Assembly (NCBI GenBank): GCA_937992195.1
Contig: CALKKV010000052.1
Span: forward strand, 1-64,000
DNA length: 64,000 nucleotides
Direction: 5' to 3'
Source of the DNA: an uncultured Gammaproteobacteria bacterium
GTDB lineage: Bacteria; Pseudomonadota; Gammaproteobacteria; Arenicellales; Poriferihabitantaceae
This document shows, in pieces, positions 9,163 to 17,661 of this stretch. Within the stretch, counting starts at the first letter, position 1. Every line of letters begins with the position of its first letter. A model generated the notes under the pieces. The model ran no database searches, was not told the origin of the DNA, and saw only the letters and a program-made list of their open reading frames with translations. Made by a program: the position numbers and the translations under genes.

Positions 9163-10599
9163 TTATCCTCTGCGCCAGGCGTGGAGTTTTTCTAAAATGC
9201 CTAATGCCCATTGCGGCGCATTGTTCTTTTTCCAGTTTCCAGCTGCAAATTTATTTGCTTCCATCCAGGTGGGGTAGGAATGAATTGTCCCCAAGATTTT
9301 GTTCATTCCGAGACCGTGTTTCATTGCCATGACAAACTCTGCGATCAGGTCCCCTGCATGGCTGCCCATAATGGTTACCCCAAGAATCTTGTCTTTGCCA
9401 GGAACGGTTAACACTTTGACGACTCCTTCAGCATGGCCGTCAGCCAGCGCCCGATCCAATCCGCTCAAGTCGTAGCGTGTGACTTCATAAGGAATATTTT
9501 GCTGTTTTGCATCTTGTTCGTTGAGGCCGACTCTTGCTACCTCTGGATCAGTATAGGTAGCCCAGGGAATGACCCGATAGTCGACTTTAAGTTTAAATGG
9601 GCTGAATAAGGAATTAACTGCCGCATACCAGGCCTGATGCGCAGCAACGTGAGTGAATTGATAGGGGCCAACGATATCTCCGCAGGCGTATATTGATGGA
9701 TAACCGGCCTGCAGATAGGCGTTCGTTTCAATGGTTCGTCGCTCACTAATGGGGATTTTGACTTCCTCCATGCCATATCCAGACGACCGAGCCGCTCTAC
9801 CAACAGCAACCAGGATTTCGTCAAACTCTACACGGACTTCTTCACCATCCTTATCGCAATACAGAACTTTCTGTCCGTTCTCTTCGGTCACTTTGATTGC
9901 TTTATGACCGGTTAGCGTATGGATGCCTTCTTCGCGAAAACGATTGGCCATAAATTCAGCAATCTCCTCGTCTTCGCGAATCATGATTTGTGGCAGCATT
10001 TCAACGATGGAAACTTCACTTCCGAATCGAGCGAAACATTGAGCGAGCTCGCAGCCAATTGGACCACCACCCAAAACAACGAGCTTTTTCGGAAGAGCCT
10101 GCATATCCCAGATATTGTCTGACGTCAGATAGTCAACGCCATCAAGGCCTTCAATCGGTGGTACAAAGGGTCTAGCACCCGTTGCGATAATAATATTCTT
10201 TGTAGTGATCGTTCGGCCGTCAATCTCTACTTCGGTTGGGGACTTCAGGGAAGCTTCTCCTTGAATTACCTCAATGCCTAACCCTTGATAGCGTTCAACC
10301 GAGTCATGGGGTTCTATCGCGGCAATTACTGATTTCACCCTGGCCATAATGTCTGCGAAATCAAATTCTGCAGAGGCAGACTTGATGCCCCATTTTTCCG
10401 AATGCTTGATTTGATGCAGCAGTTTGGCTGAAGCGATCAGTGATTTAGATGGTACACAACCGGTATTGAGACAATCACCACCCATTTTCGCTTTTTCAAT
10501 TAATACCACTTTGGCTTTGAGCGCCGAGCCGATATATGCGCTCACAAGGCCGGCACTTCCGGCGCCGATTACCACTAAGTTGGCATCAAACTTTGACAT
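9163..10599 (-). CDS. Mercuric-reductase-like FAD-dependent pyridine nucleotide-disulfide oxidoreductase
   Basis: A 478-residue flavoprotein with FAD motif VIGAGSAGLVSA, redox-active disulfide GGDCLNTGCVPSKS (Cys43/Cys48), NAD(P) motif VVLGGGPIGCELAQCFA, and C-terminal HSYPTWMEANKFAAGNWKK holding the His-Glu pair of the disulfide reductase dimer interface. It lacks the N-terminal heavy-metal domain and the C-terminal Cys pair of true MerA. It lies 76 bp downstream of a TVP38/TMEM64 gene on the same strand; the two proteins are known as single fused polypeptides in other bacteria, so they probably work together. The electron acceptor is unknown. Confidence 0.88.
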   Translation of the reverse strand: MSKFDANLVVIGAGSAGLVSAYIGSALKAKVVLIEKAKMGGDCLNTGCVPSKSLIASAKLLHQIKHSEKWGIKSASAEFDFADIMARVKSVIAAIEPHDSVERYQGLGIEVIQGEASLKSPTEVEIDGRTITTKNIIIATGARPFVPPIEGLDGVDYLTSDNIWDMQALPKKLVVLGGGPIGCELAQCFARFGSEVSIVEMLPQIMIREDEEIAEFMANRFREEGIHTLTGHKAIKVTEENGQKVLYCDKDGEEVRVEFDEILVAVGRAARSSGYGMEEVKIPISERRTIETNAYLQAGYPSIYACGDIVGPYQFTHVAAHQAWYAAVNSLFSPFKLKVDYRVIPWATYTDPEVARVGLNEQDAKQQNIPYEVTRYDLSGLDRALADGHAEGVVKVLTVPGKDKILGVTIMGSHAGDLIAEFVMAMKHGLGMNKILGTIHSYPTWMEANKFAAGNWKKNNAPQWALGILEKLHAWRRG

Positions 10600-10675
10600 C
10601 GTATTTATTTGTTGAGAAGGGAATTAATAAAGTATTGTCCAGCGCGATTACGCTAGTCAACATAAAGTACCGAAG

Positions 10676-11371
10676 TTATGCAGCAGGGTTGCTTTCTCGT
10701 CTCGATTTTATCCACTGCAACAGATATTTAGCGATATAAGGAAATACAGCTAAGAGAACAAAAGAAGCAATAATCGCAGGGGACAATAGTCCCTGTAGCG
10801 ACTCGAGCTTGGACAGTTGTGTGCCCGCATTGATAAACACCATGGTTCCTGGAGCCATGCCGACTGCGGAAGCAATCGCATAGGTGCTGGTTTTGATAGA
10901 GGTCAGACCCATCAACAAGTTCACTGCAAAAAACGGGAACACGGGCACCAGACGCATTGAAAACAGATACATGGCGCCTTCTTTTCTAAAATTTTCTCGG
11001 ATTGGCTTGAGTTTGTCGCCAAACTTTTCCTGGACGAAGTCGTCCAGTAAATAACGAGCAAGTAGGAAAGCGATGGTTGCACCGATGGTGGCGGAAATCA
11101 CTACCACAATTGACCCAATCCAAAATCCAAAAATTGCACCGCCAAGTAGCGTTAATACTAGGGCTCCAGGGATGGAAGCCGCTGTTGCAACAATGTATAC
11201 CGCAGCAAATAGTAGTACTGACAGCACCGGATTTGCTGCCCGATAGCTCTCGATTCGGTCCAGTTGAGATTGCGCGTATTCCAGACTCAAATAGTGAGTT
11301 GGTCCGAACAACAGGAATGATCCAATACCCACAACGGCAAGAACTAATACGATAATTTTAGTTTTCGACAC
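10676..11371 (-). CDS. TVP38/TMEM64 (VTT-domain) membrane protein
   Basis: A 231-residue polytopic inner-membrane protein. An N-terminal hydrophobic segment (residues 6-25) is followed by the SNARE-associated/VTT domain with GALVLTLLGGAIFGFWIGSI, IGATIAFLLARYLL and RLVPVFPFFAVNLLMGLT. The family is related to DedA proteins, some of which move lipids across membranes. It is the first gene of a two-gene unit with the flavoprotein at 9163-10599. No upstream terminator or operator was recognised. Confidence 0.88.
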   Translation of the reverse strand: MSKTKIIVLVLAVVGIGSFLLFGPTHYLSLEYAQSQLDRIESYRAANPVLSVLLFAAVYIVATAASIPGALVLTLLGGAIFGFWIGSIVVVISATIGATIAFLLARYLLDDFVQEKFGDKLKPIRENFRKEGAMYLFSMRLVPVFPFFAVNLLMGLTSIKTSTYAIASAVGMAPGTMVFINAGTQLSKLESLQGLLSPAIIASFVLLAVFPYIAKYLLQWIKSRRESNPAA

Positions 11372-11561
11372 AATAAACTCGGCTCTAAAAAATTAGTTAC
11401 GACCATTATGCGGTCAGGTGAATCAAAAATGACTCTTGAACTCGATACTGCTCAGACTATTGCGATAGATGAAAGTTTCCTCGCGTTAAGCGGCCAAAAC
11501 GGGCGTCCATGCCCTTGGGTATGATTATTCTCCTAGAGTCTCTTCAGGTTAGTATGGCTCA

Positions 11562-12809
11562 TTAACCAATTTTCTTTATGATCGCGTCTGCAAAATCACT
11601 GGTGGAAAGTGTTTTTGCGCCATCCATCAGGCGAGCAAAATCATAGGTGACGGTCTTGTCGGCAATCACTTTTACAAACGCGTCATTGATCAGGTCCGCC
11701 GCTTCCTGCCAACCGATGTGCTCAAGCATCATCACACCTGAAAACATTAGCGATGACGGATTCACTTTATTTTGGTTGGCATATTTCGGTGCCGTGCCAT
11801 GAGTCGCCTCAAATACAGCTACTTCGTCAGATACGTTTGCACCTGGAGCAATCCCAATCCCGCCAACTTCTGCAGCGAGCGCGTCTGAGAGGTAATCGCC
11901 ATTTAGATTCATGGTAGCAATCACATCAAATTCGGCGGGTCGCAGCTGTAACAGCTGAAACATGATATCGGCGATCCGGTCCTTGATCACAATCTTGCCC
12001 TTTGGCGCTTTTCCATCATGTTTCTCCCATACCTCGTCTTCACTAATAGTCTGGTCAGCGAATTCTTCGCGCGCAATTTCATACCCCCAGTTTCTGAATC
12101 CACCTTCGGTGAATTTCATGATATTGCCTTTATGAACTAGGGTTACGCTGGGTTTGTTATGTTCTATTGCATACTGAATCGCCATTCTTACCAGGCGTTT
12201 TGACGCAAATGCGCTAATCGGTTTTATTCCGATACTTGCACCCTCAAAAAACTCTGCACCCATTTCTTCGCGCAGGAATTTCGCCAGCTTCTCGTTTTCC
12301 GGTGTGCCGCTGTCATACTCGATACCGCAATAGACGTCTTCAGTGTTTTCCCGAAAGATAGTAACGTCCACTTCCTCAGGTTTTTTCAGCGGAGAAGGCA
12401 CGCCGTCGTAGTAGCGTACCGGACGAATACACGAAAACAGGTCCATTTCCTGTCGAAGCGATACATTCAACGACCGAAAACCGCCGCCAATTGGCGTAGT
12501 CAAAGGGCCTTTTATCGCCACTACAAGCTCTCGAATAGCTTCTAATGTCTCCCCAGGGAAATAATCTCCTTCGTAAATACCGGCCGCCTTTTCTCCCATA
12601 TACAGCTCACACCAGTGAACCTTACGTTTTTCGCCGTAAGCCTTGGCCACCGCAGTGTCCCAAATGCGCATTGCGGCTGCAGTAATGTCCGGTCCGATGC
12701 CATCGCCTTCAACGAAGCCCAGAATTGGGTTGTCGGGCACAGTCAATTTGCCGTTTTTGATGGTTATTTTTTCGCCGGATTGCGGAATAGTGATGTGTTG
12801 ATACGCCAT
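11562..12809 (-). CDS. icd: NADP-dependent isocitrate dehydrogenase
   Basis: A 415-residue TCA-cycle enzyme converting isocitrate to 2-oxoglutarate with NADPH. The substrate motif [20 protein letters not shown] contains the serine that AceK phosphorylates in enteric bacteria; [12 protein letters not shown] and the C-terminal [10 protein letters not shown] are also present. The frame runs upstream to a TTG at 12821, but ATG 12809 (MAYQHITIP) fits the family start better. It is transcribed divergently from the GTPase module, with 209 bp between them. Confidence 0.96.
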   Translation of the reverse strand: MAYQHITIPQSGEKITIKNGKLTVPDNPILGFVEGDGIGPDITAAAMRIWDTAVAKAYGEKRKVHWCELYMGEKAAGIYEGDYFPGETLEAIRELVVAIKGPLTTPIGGGFRSLNVSLRQEMDLFSCIRPVRYYDGVPSPLKKPEEVDVTIFRENTEDVYCGIEYDSGTPENEKLAKFLREEMGAEFFEGASIGIKPISAFASKRLVRMAIQYAIEHNKPSVTLVHKGNIMKFTEGGFRNWGYEIAREEFADQTISEDEVWEKHDGKAPKGKIVIKDRIADIMFQLLQLRPAEFDVIATMNLNGDYLSDALAAEVGGIGIAPGANVSDEVAVFEATHGTAPKYANQNKVNPSSLMFSGVMMLEHIGWQEAADLINDAFVKVIADKTVTYDFARLMDGAKTLSTSDFADAIIKKIG

Positions 12810-13018
12810 ATGTGAGTCCAATGTTGAATTAAAGGTGTGTCTTTGATGACTTATTGGGGATTTACTCCCAAGGATGGCGGGATTTTAACATCTCGAGAGT
12901 ATGTTAACTTGCTCTCATACTTAAGTTACACTCCCCCTACGGAGATAGATTCCGAATTGTGTGAGGCGATCGCCTGAAAGGGCGGGAATTAGATGGTAAT
13001 GAAAGAGGGTAATGAGTT
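12810..13018. promoter_or_regulatory. Divergent promoter region between icd and the GTPase module
   Basis: 209 bp separate the divergent starts and must hold at least two promoters. A perfect 12-bp palindrome AGGCGATCGCCT lies at 12964-12975, about 45 bp before the coiled-coil gene. A second symmetrical stretch around 12900-12925 repeats elements of GTATGTTAACTTGC and CTCATACTTAAG. The pre-start sequence GAGGGTAATGAGTT supplies a ribosome-binding site for the gene at 13019. No known operator was recognised. Confidence 0.4.
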
Positions 13019-13381
13019 ATGAGTAGTTCTAAGAATGGCTCTGCTAATCGCGAAGTTGCGGATGAAAATGCGCGAATAAAAGCGGTTCGGGATTTGATAT
13101 TCGGTGAGGATATGGCTGAATATCAAAAGGAATTCGGCCGTATCAGGCAGAAAATGGATCAGCAGCAGGAAGGGGCGGTTACGCTCCTGCGGTCGGAATC
13201 TGCGGCGCTAGGGGAGAGGTTGGATGCGATAGAGCACAGCTTCGAGCAGTCTTTGAAAAAGTTAAAAAAAGCGATGGATCAGGAAATAGACCGCCTGGAG
13301 TCGCTACACAACGATTTGGTTCAAGACAGAAACGAATTGGGTAAAGCACTCGCAGCGATCGGAAGCACGTTGCAAAAGTAA
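13019..13381 (+). CDS. Small coiled-coil protein, first gene of a small-GTPase/histidine-kinase module
   Basis: A 120-residue, highly charged, mostly helical soluble protein with heptad-like spacing from about residue 35 to the end (FEQSLKKLKKAMDQEIDRLESLHNDL). No signal peptide or membrane segment is seen. Residues 23-36 (VRDLIFGEDMAEYQ) resemble residues 12-25 of the next protein (LKNLLFSEEIEKFE), which suggests a shared short motif or origin. The ATG has a GAGGGTAATGAG site upstream. It is 58 bp before the longin-like gene. Function is unknown; a structural or adaptor role is inferred only from context. Confidence 0.75.
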   Translation: MSSSKNGSANREVADENARIKAVRDLIFGEDMAEYQKEFGRIRQKMDQQQEGAVTLLRSESAALGERLDAIEHSFEQSLKKLKKAMDQEIDRLESLHNDLVQDRNELGKALAAIGSTLQK

Positions 13382-13439
13382 CCGTGTTTCAGGTAACTAC
13401 ACATATTCGTATTTGCGTCGATATTGCTGAGTTACTGAA

Positions 13440-14303
13440 ATGAATGCACCTCCTGAAGATCAGCTAGAACAACTAAAGAACCTTCTGTTTAGCGAGGAGA
13501 TCGAGAAATTCGAAACGATTTCCGAAGAGTTCAATGACTATGAACGTCTTGAAAAGAAATTAGAGCCTATTCTTGAAAAGCGTATCGCTGAGCTTCAGGC
13601 GGATTTTCCAGATCAGTTTGGCCCGGTGATCACTAAAGCATTGAAGGTTCAAATAAAAGAATCACAAGAAGAAGTGATTGAAGTGCTCTCGCCAATAATG
13701 GGTCGACTTATTAAAAAGTATGTGCAGACGGAGATTGCGAAGTTGACAGAGTCGATTGATCAACGCATGCGCGACTTATTTTCATTTAAAGCAACATTAC
13801 GAAGATGGATTGCAAGCCTAAGAGGTGTCTCTTCTGCTGAAATCATTGTCAGTGAATTAATACCTGCAAAACTGCAAGAAGTGATGGTCATTGAGAACGA
13901 TTCGGGACTGCTGATAGGAAGGCATTCTGTTTCAGCTGATAGCGACCCAGATTTGATTGCGGGAATGTTGACCGCGATTAAAGCCTTTGTTGAAGATGCT
14001 TATGGCAAGACCGGGGAGTCTCTTGAACAAATAGAGTATGAGACATTCACGTTGTACTTGCAGAGTTTTGGCTCTTTTTATATTGTTGCTGCCGTTTCCG
14101 GGGTGGTGGATTCTGCGTTCAAAGATGAATTAAATGACGCGGTCCACGCATTTGCAATCGAGTTGACACGTGACAAGGGGTACCACAAAGATGAAACAAA
14201 AATGATGTCTTTGATGGAGCAGCACTTTTCTCTCTTCTCTCCGTTGGCACTGCCTCCAGCTTCTGAGGATGCGGTAGTAAAAGAAACCGCTAGCGCTCGA
14301 TAA
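13440..14303 (+). CDS. Longin/roadblock-like domain protein, relative of the N-terminal part of certain OmpA-family proteins
   Basis: 287 residues, predicted soluble. The N-terminal half is helical and charged, with QLKNLLFSEE at 11-20 and VIEVLSPIMGRLIKKYV near 79-95. A compact alpha/beta domain spans about 145-250: VMVIENDSGLLIGRHSV, then DLIAGMLTAIKAFVEDAY, then YIVAAVSG. This order matches the region before the OmpA domain in a group of bacterial OmpA-family proteins, but here no OmpA domain follows. The pattern of a signalling residue pair, a helix and a final strand is typical of roadblock/longin modules that regulate small GTPases. The GTPase gene starts 1 bp after its stop, supporting a functional pair. 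No function is proven. Confidence 0.75.
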   Translation: MNAPPEDQLEQLKNLLFSEEIEKFETISEEFNDYERLEKKLEPILEKRIAELQADFPDQFGPVITKALKVQIKESQEEVIEVLSPIMGRLIKKYVQTEIAKLTESIDQRMRDLFSFKATLRRWIASLRGVSSAEIIVSELIPAKLQEVMVIENDSGLLIGRHSVSADSDPDLIAGMLTAIKAFVEDAYGKTGESLEQIEYETFTLYLQSFGSFYIVAAVSGVVDSAFKDELNDAVHAFAIELTRDKGYHKDETKMMSLMEQHFSLFSPLALPPASEDAVVKETASAR

Positions 14304-14304
14304 T

Positions 14305-14802
14305 TTGCAAAAAAAGATTCTACTTGTTGGCGACTTTGGCGTAGGAAAATCCTCGCTGGTCGAACGCTATGTCAACGACCGATTTTCAGAAGAATACAAG
14401 AGCACGATTGGTGTTGTGATTCAAAAGAAGACCGTTGAAGTAGACGGGCAGTCAATTAACCTATTAATATGGGACGTTGCGGGCTCCAGGGAAATTGCTG
14501 AAGTTCCAGCTTCTTACTATCTTGGTAGTAGCGGCATACTGTATGTATTTGATATCAGCCGTCCCGAAACCTGGGCGGGACTTCCGCAAAGGCTGGCAAC
14601 CGTTCGCGAAAAAGCAAAGTATAGCTCTGAGTCAGATCGACTTATGGTGATTGCGAACAAGTCTGACCTCTGCAATGCTGAAGATCTAAAAGAGGTCTTG
14701 GGGCAGGTAAGTGTCAAGGTAGATATTGTGACGAGTGCAAAGGACAGCCTGAATGTTGACTCGGCATTCACCGAACTCGCTCGAAGGATTCTAACCGAGT
14801 AA
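14305..14802 (+). CDS. Rab/Ras-like small GTPase
   Basis: A 165-residue stand-alone G domain with P-loop GDFGVGKSS (residues 9-17), switch I threonine in STIGV (Thr34), G3 WDVAGS (Asp57 to Ser61), G4 NKSD (118-121) and G5 TSAK (143-146). The G3 motif has Ser where Ras and Rab have the catalytic Gln, and Val in place of the usual Thr, so unaided GTP hydrolysis should be slow. There is no lipid-attachment cysteine at the C-terminus. The start is TTG 14305, 1 bp after the preceding stop codon; the kinase gene begins 5 bp downstream. It belongs with the prokaryotic Ras-superfamily proteins; which subgroup cannot be decided by eye. Confidence 0.9.
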   Translation: MQKKILLVGDFGVGKSSLVERYVNDRFSEEYKSTIGVVIQKKTVEVDGQSINLLIWDVAGSREIAEVPASYYLGSSGILYVFDISRPETWAGLPQRLATVREKAKYSSESDRLMVIANKSDLCNAEDLKEVLGQVSVKVDIVTSAKDSLNVDSAFTELARRILTE

Positions 14803-14807
14803 CAGTT

Positions 14808-16727
14808 TTGAGTAACCAAGAAGTCACTTCGGAAATCGATTTGTTATCGCTGCTTACCATGAGTTCCGCGGTCGCCGTAGAGTTTGATTCAACTGAAAAA
14901 GTATCTTCACGTGTAGGCAGTTTCCTGCCTCAATTATTTGCGCCAGAAACCGAGCTTGTAGACAGCTGTGATTTTATATTTGGCGTGCCGGAAACAATGG
15001 CTGTTGGAGAGTTGCTGGAACTAGAGGGTATGCACTTTGCTCCGGAGGTAGGAGAAAGATACATTGTTGATGTTGTAGCGCGTCGCCACAGTCAGAACCG
15101 ATTCAGTATAGTGATTGAAGATCAAACTGATCGCTATAAAATGATCAATCAAATGAGCCAACAGCGAAATGAGGCGGATATCTATCATCATCATTTGGCT
15201 CGGCAAAACGACCAGCTTAAACTGTTGAAGCAAGCAGCGGAAGCAGCGAGCCAAACACGAACCGAATTTTTGGCAAAGGTAAGCCACGAGATCAGAACGC
15301 CGCTGAATGCCTTGTTAGGCTTTGCAAATATGTTGAATGATACTGGGCTGGACAATAAACAGCAGCGTCACCTGGATCATATTCATACTGCGGGAAATGC
15401 GTTGTCGGGTTTGTTAAACGACTTGCTCAATCTGTCAAAAATGGAGTCGGGTAAATACCAGATTGAGACAGGGGTATTTACCCTTGCTTCGGTGTTGGAA
15501 GACGCCACTACGTTGTGTCTCGAAAAAGCAAATCAGAAAGGTTTAGCGCTTTTATGGGATATCGATAGTGATATACCCGTGCAGCTGATGGGAGATAAAC
15601 TGAGAATTTCTCAGATCGTTTTGAACTTACTCACTAATGCAATTAAATTTACCGATCAAGGCAGTGTGAGCGTGATTGCCCGCTGTGGTGAGATGAGTCC
15701 GATATCTACTGTGGTGCATATTGACGTTAAGGATACCGGAAGAGGCATTCCCTACGAACAGCAATCGCAGATATTCGAAAGATTTTCGCAAACTCGGCTT
15801 GGCGACTCGACCGAACTAGGTGGGGTTGGGTTAGGGCTCGCCATTGTTAGGCAATTGGTGGAGGCTATGGGAGGAAGCATTAGTGTAACCAGTGAGCCCG
15901 GCGCTGGTGCAGAGTTTCAAGTGGTGCTGCCACTTAAGCGAATTCCTGAGGGTAGCAAAACTGATGTGGTGAATCCTCTGCTGAAGCCAGAAAGTACAAC
16001 TTCATCTGAGTCCGTACAGAGCTTAGAGGGTGTTGCTATTCTTGTTGCCGAAGACAACAAGATGAATCAACAGTATATTAGAGAGTTACTGGAACCGTTA
16101 AACCCAACTTTATTCATTGTGGATTCCGGGAAGGCTGCGATTCAGATCCTGCTATCAGAACCGATTGACCTTTTATTGACTGATATACATATGCCTGAGA
16201 TGAATGGCGAGGAGGCAATTCAAGAGATTAGAAAGAAGTTTCTGTTTCCTCTTAACCATGTTCCTATCATTGCATTTACGGGTAAGGCGACAGAAAAAGA
16301 ACAGTTGGCATTGATTAATATTGGGGCCGATCAAACGCTGGCGAAGCCGTTTTCTCCTACTTCACTGCTTGACGCAATTACAAAAGTGATAGCCGAAAAG
16401 CCACCTATTGCGTTACGGGTTGATAGACTGTTGAGCGAAGATGTGAGTCAGGAGATGATTGATATTTTCAAAGAAGAAGTTCCAAACTATTTGAGAGATT
16501 TATTACTGGCGTTGTTTACTCAGCAAGAGACCCAGTTTGTTTTTCAAGCGCATAAAATGCAATCTGCGATGTGGGTGATGGAGCTAATGGCCTACTACGA
16601 ACTATTGGCTAAGCTGGAAAATGAACCTCTTGGGTTTGAGGAGCGGCTCAGCATTTGTACAGAGCTATGCCAAGGCGTAGAACAATTGCTTGTTGCAGAA
16701 TCTGATGGTGAAGCAGGTAATACCTAG
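14808..16727 (+). CDS. Hybrid sensor histidine kinase with receiver and degenerate Hpt-like end
   Basis: 639 residues, apparently cytoplasmic (no membrane segment). An N-terminal PAS-like region covers about 1-120 and a helical linker 120-150. HisKA follows with EFLAKVSHEIRTPLNALLGF (His near 160), then HATPase_c with NLLTNAIKFTDQGSVSV, DTGRGIP and GVGLGLAIVRQLVEAMGG. The receiver domain VAILVAEDNKMNQQYI has phospho-acceptor LLLTDIHMPEMNG (Asp near 458) and LAKPFSP. The last 110 residues look like an Hpt domain with AHKMQSAMWVMEL (His near 580), without the usual KGS after the His. The start is TTG 14808. No output regulator is nearby, so the GTPase or coiled-coil protein may be downstream partners (inference). 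Confidence 0.9.
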   Translation: MSNQEVTSEIDLLSLLTMSSAVAVEFDSTEKVSSRVGSFLPQLFAPETELVDSCDFIFGVPETMAVGELLELEGMHFAPEVGERYIVDVVARRHSQNRFSIVIEDQTDRYKMINQMSQQRNEADIYHHHLARQNDQLKLLKQAAEAASQTRTEFLAKVSHEIRTPLNALLGFANMLNDTGLDNKQQRHLDHIHTAGNALSGLLNDLLNLSKMESGKYQIETGVFTLASVLEDATTLCLEKANQKGLALLWDIDSDIPVQLMGDKLRISQIVLNLLTNAIKFTDQGSVSVIARCGEMSPISTVVHIDVKDTGRGIPYEQQSQIFERFSQTRLGDSTELGGVGLGLAIVRQLVEAMGGSISVTSEPGAGAEFQVVLPLKRIPEGSKTDVVNPLLKPESTTSSESVQSLEGVAILVAEDNKMNQQYIRELLEPLNPTLFIVDSGKAAIQILLSEPIDLLLTDIHMPEMNGEEAIQEIRKKFLFPLNHVPIIAFTGKATEKEQLALINIGADQTLAKPFSPTSLLDAITKVIAEKPPIALRVDRLLSEDVSQEMIDIFKEEVPNYLRDLLLALFTQQETQFVFQAHKMQSAMWVMELMAYYELLAKLENEPLGFEERLSICTELCQGVEQLLVAESDGEAGNT

Positions 16728-16790
16728 CGCTGCAGATAGTATTCGCAATGGATGCAAATTAGATGAAGGTTAGATTAGTTGGTTAGACAC

Positions 16791-16819
16791 AAAAAAGCCG
16801 GGAAAACCCCGGCTTTTTT
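16791..16819. terminator. Bidirectional intrinsic terminator
   Basis: AAAAAAGCCGGG (16791-16802), loop AAAAC, CCCGGCTTTTTT (16808-16819). The GC-rich stem is flanked by A and T runs, so it can end transcripts from both the histidine-kinase gene (plus) and the convergent P460 gene (minus). Confidence 0.9.
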
Positions 16820-16838
16820 GTGCTTGGAGTTGTAAGGA

Positions 16839-17420
16839 TTAACCTTTGACTCGAACTGCTTCCACAGGATAGCCCATGAAGTTTTGATGCGGCCAAGCCT
16901 GATGACAAGCATGACAGAAGCCGGCAGCTTTTACCTTGAGCTTTTTACCATTTGGCTTAAGGCCTGAGTACTTCCATCCACCTGTTTTAGGCGCTGCCTC
17001 GAGGCCAACTCTTTCCATAAACAAAAGCGGACCTTTTTTGATCTTGCCTTTCTTGGTAATCGTAAACGCTTCTTTGGCAATGATAGTGCCGTTTGGCATC
17101 TCGGTGCTGTCAGTGTTGTATTGGATATACTGATCGAAGCCCACTGGGTTGACATAAGTCATCAAATATTGACCACTGTGCGTTCCTGGGGCTTGAGGAG
17201 TGGTGGAGGCCGCTTTCCAGTCGGTGTACGCAAGCGCCTTTTCTTTTTTCTTCTTTTGATAGCCTTTAATCAAATCAGGTCTTACACATTCGTAAAGCGT
17301 ATCAAGCTCTTCGAGGGTGAGGTCAGCAGCAGGCTTATCGACCTTGCAGTCAGCCGCATGTCCAGGTGTGACCCAGACCATGGCAATTACTAGTAATACG
17401 AGGTTAGCGACAGTTTTCAT
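16839..17420 (-). CDS. Secreted cytochrome P460-like c-type haem protein
   Basis: 193 residues with an N-terminal signal peptide (hydrophobic core VANLVLLVIAMVWV, likely cleavage after GHA), so it is periplasmic. A haem c motif CHACH lies near residues 169-173 (FCHACHQAWPHQN). The preceding features MPNGTIIAKEAFTITKKGK and TGGWKYSGL match the P460 family, whose members oxidise hydroxylamine or detoxify NO-related compounds through a lysine-cross-linked haem. Which lysine would be cross-linked cannot be read here. An N-terminal insertion with Lys-rich GYQKKKKEKA is unusual. It is monocistronic, with a bidirectional terminator at its 3' end. Confidence 0.8.
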   Translation of the reverse strand: MKTVANLVLLVIAMVWVTPGHAADCKVDKPAADLTLEELDTLYECVRPDLIKGYQKKKKEKALAYTDWKAASTTPQAPGTHSGQYLMTYVNPVGFDQYIQYNTDSTEMPNGTIIAKEAFTITKKGKIKKGPLLFMERVGLEAAPKTGGWKYSGLKPNGKKLKVKAAGFCHACHQAWPHQNFMGYPVEAVRVKG

Positions 17421-17661
17421 GTTTTTCTTCCGAACGAGAATGGTTATTGTTAAAAAAATACTATAACTTTTGCAAGTGTTATGACTCGGTATTTTACTAA
17501 AGGTTCACACATAATATAACGTTTACCCTTTGACCATTTTCTGCACTAAAGTGGGAGAATGACGCCAACAAACCGCTGACATATCGTAAAATGCGTCTTC
17601 AAGCTAGCCGACTCTGAATTTAGATGTAATCTCATTAAGTGTTTATAAGCTATTGAATTAA

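Noticed and set aside
12964..12975. AGGCGATCGCCT as a HIP1-type repeat or restriction-related element
   Set aside because: I saw this extended form only once; HIP1 is abundant only in cyanobacteria. Kept only as part of the divergent promoter region.
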